Translations under genes and position numbers: made by a program
Part shown: positions 11,109-23,875 of the stretch, in pieces
Layout: each line of letters starts with the position of its first letter
How positions within the stretch are numbered: the stretch's first letter is position 1
Notes under the pieces: model-generated
What the model saw: the letters and a program-made list of their open reading frames with translations, nothing else
The model's database searches: none
Told to the model about the DNA's origin: nothing
Source of the DNA: Muricea muricata
Lineage: Eukaryota; Cnidaria; Anthozoa; Malacalcyonacea; Plexauridae
DNA: 64,000 nucleotides
Direction of reading: 5' to 3'
Assembly: GCA_963855995.1 (NCBI GenBank)
Contig: OY979718.1
Location: 28,553,282-28,617,281 of the forward strand

Positions 11109-13426
11109 ATCAGGCGACAAAGAGCAGCGGAAAATGCTTGATGATCCGTGCTGGGGTGGCGTAGACGACTTTAAACAATCCGTATTGACTTCAAAATATA
11201 GTAGCTCGCTTGAGCGCGTCCTGTACCAATTAAACTTGTCACACGTTATTAATCTTTGTCTCAGACAAAGCTGGACGAAACTGCACCAATCACGAGAAAC
11301 TCGTCTTCCCTTTGAGGCAAGTAATATAATGATGACAGAGCACCAGCTTTTCTAAGTGTTTTAGTCACGCGGTTATGTACTGCCAAACAGCACTTTGACA
11401 AGTTGCGTGCATGGACCAGCAAAAAACAAGTGCTTGCCAACGCTACGTTTGCAACTGGCCCACGTCGACGACAAAGCGAGAAACGAGCGAAGAGACGAGC
11501 AGACTTTTCGAGTAATGAGCGGTTGTTTCAAGAACATGAATTTTATCGTTATTTGCACTACTGTTTGGTTAACACATCGAGATGAGTAAACAAAGACCGC
11601 CTACCGTCTTAGTGCAAAAGCTGTGAAATTGATCACGCGGGAGCATATAGAAACATACGCTCCAAGCGTCGCGCCGATTTTGCCGAACACTTTAACATAC
11701 GCCACAAATAGTCAACCTAGCAAAATAAGTCAACCGACAATGACCTACACAGACATACATTTCTTACACACGACATAAGACTTACTCAACATATTTCTTA
11801 ACATTAAAAAGTAATAGTTAAGATGGCATCTTGGCGTGAGAAGTTCGGAATGTACAAAATTTAACGCTAATTGCTTAATGAGGAATTTCAGTGAATTTGT
11901 CTCACACCCTTTCACAACGAGGCGGAGTAATATTATGAGGAAGCATTATGTATTAATAGACCTGCGAAAAGACCGTAATATCGTAGTGCGTTTGTCCGGA
12001 AGATTCGTTTGTTCTTCATGTAAAGCACGGGCTGCTTAAGATCTTATCTTTATTTTAATAAGGTAGTTGAACAGTTTTGACTAATTCCCTTTCTCTTAGC
12101 GTCCCAATTGAAATTATCGCGCCATTCAACTTCGTAGTTTTATTCAAATCGGAAGCATAGAGAAGTTCTGTTTACACAACATCACTTCGAAAGGCGGCAG
12201 GGGTCTCGTGTCTGAAATCATCAACACAAATCAAAGACGAATGTTTTCAAGTCTTTACAGTACCTCAGTTCCTTACAAAACGAGTGACGATGGATACAAA
12301 GTTAAAAACACACACTCCAGAGCGAAATGCGGTCAGAATGGAGGTCTCCATCAGAAGCAGACAAGCCACTTCAATGTTCTTTGATCTTCAAGTCTCGCGA
12401 AATATTTACATCAATAATCAGGATTACTTTTGATTTCGGCGTTCTTTAAAGCTGGCGCAATATTTGAATTAGAATGAGATGACTTATTGATTCTGCCAAA
12501 TGTTCTCTCTAAACAGAGCAATGCAATCACACAGCAATTATTTCTAACACTATTACATATTAATAGAGGTATGTTTTAAACACGCGCTAATGGGAAATTT
12601 GCAACAAACTGAGCTCAACGTCCAACACAATCACCATGCAACGATTTACTGCTTTGTACATTTATAACGACGTACATTTATAAAGCCCAAGTCGTACAAT
12701 ATCGTCAAGCCGACTAATTGAAGTGCATCACTCATTACGTTTATATACAAAAATGGCTTATAGGATATATGTATATAAATAACCCAGATATACACAAAGT
12801 TGAATAGAGTATATTCATAAAGAGTCTGGTCAAAAATTCGCTCACGCAGTAACGAAAAACAAAAAATTTCCGACCACGCTAAAATAAGAAACTTTTTATG
12901 TTATTTCTTTTGAAGAAAATAACACGAAGTATAGATCACATGTCCGATGAACACTCACAAAATACTGAAGCCGGGCGCACGATACGATATTAGTCGGTCG
13001 ATTTTTGTTAACTCCCTGAATCGTTACGTGTGCTTTCGTCGTTTAGTCGGATCCCGTTGTGTGCTTCTCGCTTTGGACCAAACTTGGACTTGTTTAAACA
13101 TCTACTCCATGAAACAGTCTTTATTGTGCATACATGCAAATATTCCAGTGTCTACTTCCTACAATCCACATATTGGTAAGATCTTATGCAAGAAATTAAG
13201 GTCTAAATAAGTCTAAATAACTTATTAAGGTCTAAATTTTACCTTACATTGAACTGAATTAATCAGGATATAGTTGCAGATCTAGACTAATCTTAAATGC
13301 GCTGAAAGCGCGCAAGCAAAACAAAGCAGAAATTCTGACTGATGATTTTTTTCGACATCAACATGCCACGTGTTAAACGAGATTACTTTTTAAAATTATG
13401 AGATTCTAAAGGACAAGTACGTCAAA

Positions 13427-13490
13427 GTTAAGGAAACTGCAGCCAGTTTAAACATAAAGTTAAGGAAACTGCATCAATTTAAACATAACA
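13427..13490. repeat. Short tandem duplication, unit about 33 bp
   Basis: Two adjacent copies of a unit beginning AAGTTAAGGAAACTGCA and ending TTTAAACATA. A local slippage duplication without coding meaning. Confidence 0.6.
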
Positions 13491-16400
13491 GCTCACATGA
13501 GTAAACTCTTGCAGCGACTTAAGGTGCGATTTTCTACTTTTGATTGATGCGGTGTTTCGCCTTGATTAGTGATGTTAATTTGAAGATCAGTGATATATAA
13601 ATCCACTAGTTCAAATCGTCCAAAAGACAAAATTGCACCTAAAATTGCAGCAAAAATATAGTGAGGATTTTTAATTCTATAATAGTTACGTATATTTTAC
13701 CTAACAGAAAACGACATTTCATCGACACGATTTTTGCAACAGCAATATACTAAAAGGTTAAGAATGTACAAATTGTAGATTTCATATTTAATGTCATCTC
13801 TTCTTACGGGTTGCTACAACATCAAACGGAAGACAACCTTGGTCTAGTATAGCGGAGTGCAATTTAAGCGTCACTATATTGAATAAAGACATCCAAGTAT
13901 ACGCTGCAGCAAGTATTACTGTGATGCAATAAATTTTCCATAAATCACGCGACGCATTCGCTGCAAAAGCTACAACTAAGTCTAAGTGTAAAGCAGGGAA
14001 TCAACTTTGATTTTTACCGACACATTGACTGAATACTACCCAGTCAGGGACCTTCCACTTGCAGTCAGCGGGGGCGAACAATTGCCAACACAGATGGAGG
14101 TAAATTAGCAATTCTTCGCAAAGGTAAAAGTTACAAGCTTAAAACGTAGAAATGACGCCATCAAAAATAACGGGGGTTTAATAAAAAAAACATAAGCTTT
14201 AAAAAATTCGACAAGAAAGATCATGGGCTGTATTACACAAACCGTCATACTAAACAAGAAGCAGATTGCTCAGCGCGGTTTTAGATTAGTTTATATGGAG
14301 AATGCCTGGTTTCCTTTTAGTTGTACCTGTCGTGAATATATCAAGCTGACCAGTGTGATAAAGTATGTAAACAGATCTACCATTATAATATGATTAATTT
14401 GATACATCTCGCAAAAGAAACGACAGACCTATTTAAGAAAGTCTTAGGGGCTGCACTACATAAGACTTACGATAACGGTAATACATCATGAAATTAATAC
14501 GTGCCTACATGTGTACATGCAAGGTAAACACATTGTTTGTTGACATTACAGAATGCGTTAGTATATCCTATATATGTAGCCTGTCAGTAAATTTAAAGTT
14601 AAATAATTTTTCTATCTGTTGGTAACCATGGACGATGGACACACAAAATGATGTCGATTGCATGTATGTCCAGAGAATAAAAGAATCTTTTCATTGGAAA
14701 TACAAAGAAACAGCATGGATTTGACAGCTGAAGTGGCACATCGAATGAGTTGATAAATTGAAGTACCTTCCTTCCTTTAAGCGGTACATGCAGAAATACA
14801 GGTCTACCACATGGGCTTCGCCACTACTGTTAGCGGAACACACGCATCCGAAAAATAACGTCTCAAACTGCAGTCCCTCCAAAACCATTCCTTTATACAA
14901 CTTATAACTACATTGAAAGCACTCCACGTATTTCTAAGCCATCTCAAGTATATCCGTAAAACCGTAAACATTATATTGGCCATAATAATTGTAATACTTG
15001 AGAAATACTAGACAGGGCAAACCCATACCGTGGGAATTTTTTTTGAAAGGGAAGTGCCAACTGAAATCAAACATAACCAAACTCTTTTCCAGATTTACGC
15101 AAGAAATAGCAGACTATCCCACTCAAGTGAATATTTTATGTTACTTATGTTAACGCTTTAATGATTCCCTTGCACATATATATGAATGAACGTTTCTCAT
15201 GTTGTAGATATCTATATTTGTGCAAGTACATTAAACATATTTAAGAAGATATTGTCAGTAACTATAGTAAAACAATGGTAAGAAATATAAATGGCGTGGA
15301 ATTCGAAACAAGAGCATTATTTTACAAAGGTCAATTGCACGATTGAAATCTCTTTATGAGATTATGAACCAATATTACGCAGAAGAAAGTGTAATTGTTC
15401 ATATTACAATGCAAAGCACACAAAGAGAAGTGATTGCTCCTTGTTGTGTTGAAGGTATGTGTCATGCGCGTGTAAATTTGTATGATAACAATCAACGGTT
15501 ACTGTAAATAAATTTTGCCATTCATCTTCTATTTGAGATATCATCAATAGTATAGTAACAACGAGATTAGTATATGTTGACAGTGTCATTTCGCCATTCA
15601 GGTATAGTATGCAGCCATCTTTGCATGTAGTTATCCCTCCCAAGCCACCTAACCAAGTTCCTACTTAAATCACTTTTACTTGTTTACTTGCTTCTTTCCT
15701 ATGGTTTGGCTTTAAATCAAGTTTGTTGGTAACCGGTGGTCAAACTGACCAAATGATCTATTATTATAGAGCATATTGCTTCACATAAAGGATGAATTGG
15801 CGACCTCGTCAACACGTTCATCATACATGCACATACAAGTTTATAAAAAAATTCTTTCATGGTATTATCATTGTATATTATCATTGTATACAGCACGTGC
15901 TTGATTAATAACATTGTATTTGTACTTGATTGACAGTCTAGTGTCATTATGCTGACCCACGCAACTGTGGTGATTCCTTTTGTGAAAATGTATTCCTTTT
16001 GTGAACAACAAACCTACACGCAAGCCTTTCGTTGCCACTTCATTCTTTCGACAAATTAGGAATAGCTCCCTGTGTCCTGAAGATATACAGCACATACACC
16101 ATGCCCTTGAAGAAACTGATGGTTTTTAGATAAAACAAGACACCTCCGAAGGCGTTCACTACGCCTACCAAGGCAGAAATGGACACAAGGCCAGGAAACG
16201 CCGTAACTAGAGCGTTAAAACAAGTATATGTCGTACTAATGTGACACATAGGTGGAAACACTCTGGAAACAACTTTCGCTTCTAGGTAACTACCCGCTAC
16301 TGATCAGAAATCCGAACAATTTTTTGCTTAAATCCACCGATCCGTGAGCCTATACCCCCACCCCCTTTTTATATATAATAACAGTCGACGTCTCTGGGTT

Positions 16401-17824
16401 TATTTCCATCTTGGGTTGATTAGTGTTTTACTTTATGTTACTGTTGGTGTTTCAGACCTCGTATTTCTTGTGTACCGAAGTAGCTGGACACATTGCATAC
16501 CATACATGGTTTATTTATTTTTTATTTACTTATTTATTAAATAAATTATTAGCACATGAGAAACCAAACATTTAAAACAGATATAAAGTTAAAGTTTAAT
16601 GAATACATGAAAACAATTGCTGCTCAAAACTCTGATACTTTTCCTGGAAGGTTATTTATAGTGATGAACGCAAGAAGAAGATGGAATACTATCGGTTTGA
16701 GTTACTTTTGGTCAATACAGAAAACATTTTAGCTTGGCTGTCACGCACAATACGCTGGTGTAATAACTTTTATTAGTTCTACTATTCATAGCATTTACGT
16801 TCATACTATTAAAATCATTTACTCAACAAGTCATAACATTACCATTCAAGATGCAAGATTCAAGAAATATAAAACATTTTCCGTGTTGATATACAGTTAT
16901 ATCAACACGAGTGGAAATTGGAAAAACGAGAAATTGTGTGGACGATGCAACAAATATAATAACAAGCTTGGTACATTTAAATTTACTTCTGATGCTGCTG
17001 TGAGGTGCAGAAGAAACTAGATTAACTAGGACACTCTGCCAAAAGCCCTACTAAGGTTGAATTTTTAGAATCAAATTTAAAGACTTTCATACATATGACA
17101 AGATTCTTTTGTCATAATACCACCTACATGGCTGTTTTAATTTTGGGTAGTTGCAAGTAAAGAAAAATTTACTAAAAGTGTACATGCATTACATAAATAT
17201 ATTAACCTTATATAGCACCAATTAAATCAGTACCAACTGTATATAGTACATTTGATTGCCTAAATTCTCCAGATAATTTGTAGTGAACTTTCACATGTAT
17301 TCCTGAAATTGGAATGTCAAATATATCTTATCTCTTGTAAATATATAGCTAGGATTCATCACTCCTGGCAAAAGTTTCGCGGTGGAATTTGTCGTTTTAA
17401 AAAAAATTGCATGAGAATGCTTGCACGTAGAACCTTCTTGCGATTTAGTATACATGTTAAAATGCGCGTTTTGTTCACATGTTGAGCTAGAAATTGAGTT
17501 TTACCGCCATGTTTAGATCGGCTCACACAGCTTGTGCCAGCGGTATTACCGATGAGCGGCAGCCGAATTTTTGACACCGAGAAAATTAAGAAAAAAACAC
17601 AAGTGGGGCAAATTTAAAACTCAGCCACGCCTACGGAAGGCGGTTTTTCGATTTGTTACCATCGTTTCTCAACGGTGTCATTCTTTCATCGAAACAGAAT
17701 GTTCATTTATCGCTGATAAAGTTTGTTTTGAGCTGTTGAGGTCAGTACTAAAAATTCAAGCTCACCGGTAAAAGTAACATGACGGGTAAAAAATCTAAAA
17801 CGAATTAATGGAACATACACCAAC

Positions 17825-18111
17825 CTTTGGATCTAGCTTCTGATTATTAGGATGTTCTTCATCGAGAGAAAAATAGAGGGCGGTGGTTGTAATGGCGAGT
17901 GAACCAACAGCAGCAATGCATGGCGAGATACTTCTGCATGATGCAGTTAACACAACATGATCACGTGGATTCAGATCCTTCTCGTTGCTTTCTCCCACAG
18001 TCATGTCAGCGGTATCTTCCTCTTCAGTAGGATGTTGTTCCTCATCACCGGAGATGTTCACATTTGCAGGTATGGCTTGATGATTAGCGTTTGCCTTGAC
18101 GCGGTATGTCT
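17825..18111 (-). CDS. NBEA: NBEA/LRBA exon 18, start of PH-BEACH domain
   Basis: A 287 nt exon, acceptor ATTTTAG, donor GTTGGT (a weak donor). After an acidic linker it reads VVLTASCRSISPCIAAVGSL and AITTTALYFSLDEE, ending KLDPK. Human NBEA has VVLSTPAQLIAPVVVAKGTL and SITTTEIYFEVDED then KIDTK, and continues with VLAYTEGLHGKW in the next exon. I found no such next exon on the minus strand down to position 1, so the following intron is at least 17.8 kb. Confidence 0.93.
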
Positions 18112-18915
18112 CTAAAATATAAAGCATTCTGCTCAGCCATTCACTCTTGGATTTGTGAGAACATAGGGAAGAGCAGATCATCTTTGAGTTTTTGGTTTAG
18201 TCTTGGACGGAAGGACGGTAATCGTGTTATGTTCACGGAAGTATTTGAGTTGCTTCTATACCATCTCTGGAACGTCGCAGATCTTCGATTCTGTTTTTGT
18301 CATTGTACAAACGTTTTCCAAAAGCAACTGTTCGATGGTGTTCTGATACTAATTTAAACATTTCTAGCTAAATATTTTTTTATTCACTTTAAAGCCGTTT
18401 TCCACTAAGCGAATTAGTGTATCAAATACGGTTATTCGAACTTTGGAGTGTCTAGGCCCCTAAAATTTTGATATACAGCAATAATTTCCTCGTAGTTGAA
18501 AAAAAAACAAGGCCTTTAGCTTTCGAATGTCGCTGCTCTTGTAAACTTAAAGAAAAATCGAACAATACAATTGAGATAAAAATTAACTGTCGAAATCGCA
18601 TTGGCAATATAAATTGAGAAATTTTAGGCGAGGTAGTAAAACCAACGCATCTTACTATCGGCGTCAATTATTTCGCATGAAAGGTAAATGATAAATGGAA
18701 TTTTCGCTGTTTAATAATGCAAAGAGGTGGAAATATGAGATTTTGATCGGCTATTTTCATTGGACGTCTATACTTGCACAATTTTTTTGCAAATCTCATC
18801 AAAATGACGACGTTCGAAAGCTAAAAGCTTTGTCTTTCCTACTGTGAACAAGTCAGAAAACCACTTTTAACATATATTAATCGGATCAAAGTTCGAATTT
18901 TTACCAAATACTTAC

Positions 18916-19084
18916 CTAATGCCTCTAGCAAGGTAGCCTCTGGATGTGTTGAGCCATGCGGGTTATTAACAAGCCGAACGCGACGTCCATAATCGTCCTG
19001 CCAGTTGTCCAATCTTTTAAACTTTGTTGCTGGTTTATCGCATTCCATCCACGCACCATATTCACTTGTGATAATCCCCATTAT
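18916..19084 (-). CDS. NBEA: NBEA/LRBA exon 17, end of DUF1088
   Basis: A 169 nt exon, acceptor TACCAG, donor GTAAGT. The product reads IMGIITSEYGAWME, then LDNWQDDYGRRVRLVNNP and HGSTHPEATLLEAL. Human NBEA has ILTNKHGAWGA, LDYWEDDLRRRRRFVRN and FGSTHAEALLKAAI. The NP-x-GSTHPEATL box is a family signature. Confidence 0.96.
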
Positions 19085-19440
19085 CTGGTAAACAATATAG
19101 GGATGAAATTTAAGCAATTTATATTGCTTATTATCAACATCATATGAAAAACCTGATTGCAGCGCAATTGTAAGGAATAAATTCATTGATCACAACCAAA
19201 TGCTCTCAAAGACTCAAAAATCGATTGATAACAGATATAAATAAAACTTGCAAACTTTTGTAACTTTTGATAGTTAGGAGAGGATCATTTAGTTTATTTA
19301 ATCTGAAGGCGCTATTACAATATGCAACATGTGTCGCAATTTTGTTGCAATACAACTATTTCAGGGCAAATAGAAATATTAATTAGATCTTGAAACATTT
19401 TTGTTGCACAAGCGTTGCAAAAAGTTGAGTTTGATTGGTC

Positions 19441-19777
19441 TTAAAGCCTGGTTCTCATGTGTCGCCGATGGTCGACGAGTCTTTGCCAGTGATCATTCAA
19501 GGAGTAAAATCACAAGTGATCACCGACAATGGTCGTCATCGATGTCGGAGACATATGAGAACAAGGCTTTATTACTCATGAGTAAAATCCTTTGTCAATG
19601 TTCTCCTTGAATGACTACCGACAATGACTCTAAGCCTACTTCTGTATATGTCGCCGACATCGGCGACGATTGTGGTCGATGATCACTTGCGAGGAAAATC
19701 CTACGTGGATTTTTTCCTTCGATGATTGGCAACAATAAGTCGCCGACTATAGGTGACATATGAGAACAAGGCTTTAA
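19441..19777. mobile_element. Two adjacent MITEs with TTAA-type ends
   Basis: Outer ends are AGCCTGGTTCTCATGTGTCG and the inverse of AGCCTTGTTCTCATATGTC, with TTAA at each side (19441-19444 and 19774-19777). A further right end (ATATGAGAACAAGGCT, near 19555-19570) and a degenerate left end (TAAGCCTACTTCTGTATATG, near 19631) lie inside, so the segment is best read as two related elements in tandem. TTAA duplications are used by piggyBac and Kolobok transposons; the family here is not proven. Confidence 0.6.
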
Positions 19778-20258
19778 TTTTTGCAACGATTTCGAAAACG
19801 CTCATTTTAAGACTTGCACAGTGTTAACATCCCCTTGAAATTCGTCCCGCTTACAGCATACTAACTCATTATCATTCTAATAATGCAACGTAATTCTAAA
19901 AGTAATATCATTGTCACTCTGGTGTACGGAAATGAGCTTTTGAGCCACAACTCGAACTTATTATTTTAATGACGAACACTGAAATGTGACAATTTTATGC
20001 GTGTTTAGATACTGCATCCGGGTGGAAATGGCATGCAACTTGTAGTGTCGTGTAAAATGGACTTTACCAATTTAAAAACGATCTTTTGACATATGAAGAA
20101 CGAGGATCCATGAGGGTTCGAATTCTGCTCTATTTATTTCTTTGCAATTGTTATTTAATTATAGTGCTTGTTACCGTCGACAGTTAAACTAAGTACAATA
20201 AGCTAAGCAGATTACCAATTACCGCTAAGAATGCCCAACAAAGACGTTTACGCTTTAC

Positions 20259-20920
20259 CTTTTGGAACTGTCTCCTTGCAGTATTTTCCTCTTTCTCACG
20301 AGTTGCGCTGGTAATATGATCATGAATCGCGCTCTTGTGAACAAACGTATCGTAAGCCAAGTCCGACGCACTCTGGAAATACTCGTGTTTTTGACCATCG
20401 ACATCTTTTAGTTTCTGAAGAATAAATAGCGCTTCACTCGTAGTCAGAACTAGCCTCTCACGTGTTGCATGAGCAACCATACGACCCTCGTTAATCAAAT
20501 CCATGAACGCCGATCCGGCATGACGTTGCAGCGAGTTCTGCCATTCTTGAGAACAAAGTAACATCACAAGTTCCACAACGGATTCCGACTTAAGGCAAGA
20601 TAAGCCTTCCATTAACAACTCTTGATTGTGGCTACCAACAAGAACTTTAGACAGGAATGAGCAGAAATCCAAGAGGATTTCGCGAAGAAGAAAGCCAGAA
20701 GTCCCAAAGGTAAGCTCGAGTTTTTCAGAGAGACTCATTCTATTTGACAGTCTGGTGGTAAAGGTCGGACTACTGAGCTCGTTGTCTGGACTATCTAAGT
20801 CAACGTGTTCCAGGTCATCACTCTTTACAACACCAGCGTTGGCCGCTTCAGATGAGCTTGAAACATGTGTGGGACTACCAAAGCCAATGTTAACAGCGGC
20901 AGTGTTACGACTTTTTTTAC
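20259..20920 (-). CDS. NBEA: NBEA/LRBA exon 16, DUF1088 region
   Basis: A 662 nt exon, acceptor TTCAG, donor GTAAAG. It opens with about 60 residues of serine/acid-rich linker, then LLREILLDFCSFLSKVLVGS, QELLMEGLSCLKSES, VVELVMLLCSQEWQNSLQRH and FMDLINEGRMVAHATRE. Human NBEA has LLREIFVDFAPFLSRTLLGS, VVELVMLLCSQEWQNSIQKN and FIELINEGRLLCHAM. In vertebrates a linker of several hundred residues precedes this block, whereas here it is short. Ends RRQFQK in phase 0. Confidence 0.96.
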
Positions 20921-21374
20921 CTGAACATTAGACGTGCAAAGTTGCGTAAAAGTTCTCATTCGGGAAAAATATCTTGTATCACAGGATATGTACTTGTCTG
21001 ATGTTGCTATGTTCAAATTTACATGACATCATAAAAAAATAAACAATTGATGAACACCACACGCGAGATTATAAAATATCGAAGCAACAGCCTTAGCAAA
21101 AAAGAAGCATTTGATAGGGAATGCATTTACCGCCATACATTTATATGCAGCTGAATACTTTGGCTAATTTCCCTTGAGATAAGAAATGACAATGGCAACA
21201 AAAAATCTTAATTTGCTTATTTGAAACAGCTTTTGAAATACTTAACAAAGCTTGTCGCAACTTTTTCATAACTTGCTTGATTCTTGAGACATTTCGACTC
21301 AATCATGTCAGCTGTCCGCCATTTGGGATAAATTCTTGAGCTCACCTTTTATGACATCACAAGTGGGACAACCC

Positions 21375-21460
21375 CAGTGACCTCTGTATAATTACACCTG
21401 AAATGATAACTTGGTCACCATCTTTAAAGCCAAAATGAAGGCCGCCCTTGATAACCAGGA
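21375..21460. repeat. Partial relative of the 39085 hAT-like MITE
   Basis: CAGTGACCTCTGTATAATTA followed by ATGATAACTTGGTCACCATC resembles the left end of the element at 39085. No right end is seen nearby, so it is a truncated copy. Confidence 0.5.
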
Positions 21461-22406
21461 GTCTAAAAATCACTTATTTTTAAACGCTGTTTTCAACCTA
21501 GAATAGCTCCCTTTAAACCCTATTTTAAGTCGAGAAAATACACTTTTTTTTAAAATTACAGTCTTCTTTCTGCTATGATTATCGCAGTGTAATTTATTCT
21601 CCAAGAAGCATGATGCCAAGGAAACTATTTAAACTTTTTAAAACGTGGCTCAAGGCAAAAAACGTTCCTATGTCTGCGAACGAAATTGCACCACCAACAT
21701 GATGTCAGTGTTGAGATGTATTTTTCGTTCATTCACTCAATTTAACTCTGGGTAAAACCAGTAACGTAATTACGACATCATTTTGGTGCAAATTCGTTCC
21801 CATGCATGTTCCACGTTCCCGTGGTGTTTCCACAAAATTATATCTTCATTTGATATAAATCAAATTAGCTTTAGTTTGCTGTTTTAAAAGATAAATATCT
21901 TGACAACAAGACGAGATATTAAGAAACTGAAAGCGGTTTTATGGTTTATTTTCAAACTATCGTTGATAGAGATTAAAAGTTGATAAACTATTTTCCTCAT
22001 AAACCTGCCCCTTCAAATATTACTCATAATACAACACGTATTGAGTCGTAATAGCGAGTAGGAAGCAAAAATAACAAGCTGAAACGAGTTTCGCGTTCGT
22101 TCTGGTCACTGTTGTCAACAATTAAATGTAGCGTGATCCCACTTGTAGTGGAACATGTATATCCTTAAAAATCCAAGACGGAAAGATGGCGAACAGATCG
22201 AGTGTTTCATTCGAAATATCTCAAGAATCACGCAAGATATGAATGTAAAAGGGTAAATGTCAGAATAAAAAAAAAATGTTGCCATTACATTTACATGGGT
22301 ATATGAGATTTTATTATTAATTAATATTATTATACAATCAAACTTTGTTCTTCACTGTGATTGGGCAACACCCACAGACAATTCGCAATATCCCAAGCAA
22401 TCGTTA

Positions 22407-22711
22407 TGTGCTACGTCATCAGCGCGCAATAATTTTTTATTTTGGACCGAACTTCGATCCAAAATAAATTATTGGACGCTAATGATGTAGCACAAGACGA
22501 ATATGCGGTGCCCAATCCCCACGCATTGATATCTTTTATAAAAGCGCGCGAAAATAAAACGACAACAAAATGGCTAACTTGCAGCATATTTGCTTCGTTT
22601 GACGAAGAAAATATAGCGGTATTAATCTCAGAAAAGATGGCAAAAATAGCTGAAGGTTTGTATGAAGAAATTTTCCAAGAGTATCTTCGCCACAAGAACA
22701 CCAGGCATTAA
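22407..22711 (+). pseudogene. Hairpin and open frame, possible Crypton-like fragment
   Basis: A strong hairpin (22407-22494) with arms starting TGTGCTAC and an ACTTCGATCC apex leads into an open frame of about 90 codons (22442-22711) that has no ATG near its start. The product contains FASFDEENIAVLISEKMAK and later EEIFQEYLRHKN, reminiscent of the N-terminal region of Crypton-type tyrosine-recombinase proteins found in cnidarians. The similarity is by eye only, and no recombinase active site is present. It could equally be an unknown element fragment. Confidence 0.3.
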
Positions 22712-23507
22712 ATTAAGCCAGAATTATCCTGAAATACCTTTTGAATTTATCATGTAAAACGTTAGCAGGAACAAGGCATATACATTCCAAAAGCCACAAA
22801 TATATTAACAAAAACATTGTTATAAATAATATACTACATCCAAACATGTAGAAGTTGTCAATTTAATTGCACTACATTGATTTGATAGCATTGTTATTTT
22901 ATTCTTTCTCCTCGTTATTGCCTCGTCTTAGAAGTTCAGAAATCGTAAAGCGAATATTCTAATAAGCAAAACGAAGAATTTCAACACAAAAGCATTTACA
23001 TGTGCATTCAAGAAATGACTTGTTACGACATCCAAAATTTGTGAGTTAATGCACGATGGCCTGTAAATTATTGAATTTTTTCGAGCTGAATGTATTTAAA
23101 ATAAAGATATGATGGTCCTCAGTATATTAAACTCAGTTATGAAATATTAAATTGCAGAAAGTTGCATCCTTATATTTTACTTATTTCAATGATAGACAAA
23201 TTCGGTTAACGTTTATTTATACCCTATTCACATTTTAAGATCACTCACATGCCTAGTTACTATTAGCTTGCGGCAACGTAACGGAGAACAAAAGTAACTA
23301 CGCATTTAGAAGTATGGACATGAGTGACTAACTCGTATTCACCACTTATATGCCTGGTTACTTTTGTCCTAATGTACCCTTTCGCAAACGACAACAATGG
23401 TATCCAACCATGTAAATAATCCAAAGTTGGGAATTGGGTGGCAACGGAAAAATATTGCTAGCCAAATTCGTCTATTAGGTAGAAATGCTGAAACGTTCGC
23501 CCTTGTA

Positions 23508-23875
23508 CAGGGTGTCCCCAAAACCCCCAAAAACTATTGAAAATGATCTATTGTTAACATTTGAATGCCCTAGCACTTGTTAAAAAATTAAAATATCTTT
23601 GTAAAGTACGTTTGTTTTGCTCATGGGAATTTACATTTGTAAATTGTTTTCTCTAAATCAAATATCCATGCATAAAATTTGATTGCATTTTTAATATGCA
23701 CTCGTAGGTTTAGTTTTTTTGTCTGGCATAAAAAATGGTTAACAATGAGTATTACTATTAATTATGACGGTTATGTCAATACTTTATCCACTTGTGGGTT
23801 CAATTTAGTGTTAGCCATTGAAATTCTAACAATAGATCATTTTCAATAGTTTTTTGGGTTTTTTGGGACACCCTG
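23508..23875. mobile_element. MITE, Tc1/mariner-like, TA duplication
   Basis: A 368 bp element with ends CAGGGTGTCCCCAAAACCCC and the inverted equivalent ending GGGACACCCTG. The match runs about 50 bp inward. TA dinucleotides flank both ends (23506-23507 and 23876-23877). CAGGGTGTCCC-type ends plus a TA duplication fit mariner-like non-autonomous elements. Confidence 0.8.

Larger units (their letters stand above)
1..17824. other. Long NBEA/LRBA intron hosting mab-21
   Basis: Apart from the mab-21 gene and the elements listed separately, no exon of the host gene is visible. I looked for the expected W-x-FSEIRAVFSRRYLLQ segment of PH-BEACH and the BEACH motifs and did not find them. The stretches 8000-9970 and 11360-17350 have only short open frames without splice context or recognisable products. 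If the bilaterian arrangement holds, this intron would carry the regulatory DNA of mab-21, but I can point to no specific site. Confidence 0.75.
18112..20258. other. Introns between exons 16, 17 and 18
   Basis: The introns at 18112-18915 and 19085-20258 flank exon 17. The second contains the paired MITEs at 19441-19777. Nothing else recognisable. Confidence 0.8.

Noticed and set aside
14691-14927. Cysteine-rich 78-codon frame as a possible BEACH exon
   Set aside because: Sequence does not match any NBEA/LRBA segment, and no suitable acceptor/donor pair flanks it.
16040-16261. Hydrophobic 73-codon minus-strand frame that looks like a membrane protein
   Set aside because: No splice context, no family resemblance, and the surrounding DNA has tandem slippage repeats; likely chance.
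17359-17577. Minus-strand frame just after exon 18 as the next host exon
   Set aside because: Lacks the expected EGLHGKW and FSEIRAVFSRRY residues and does not join in phase.
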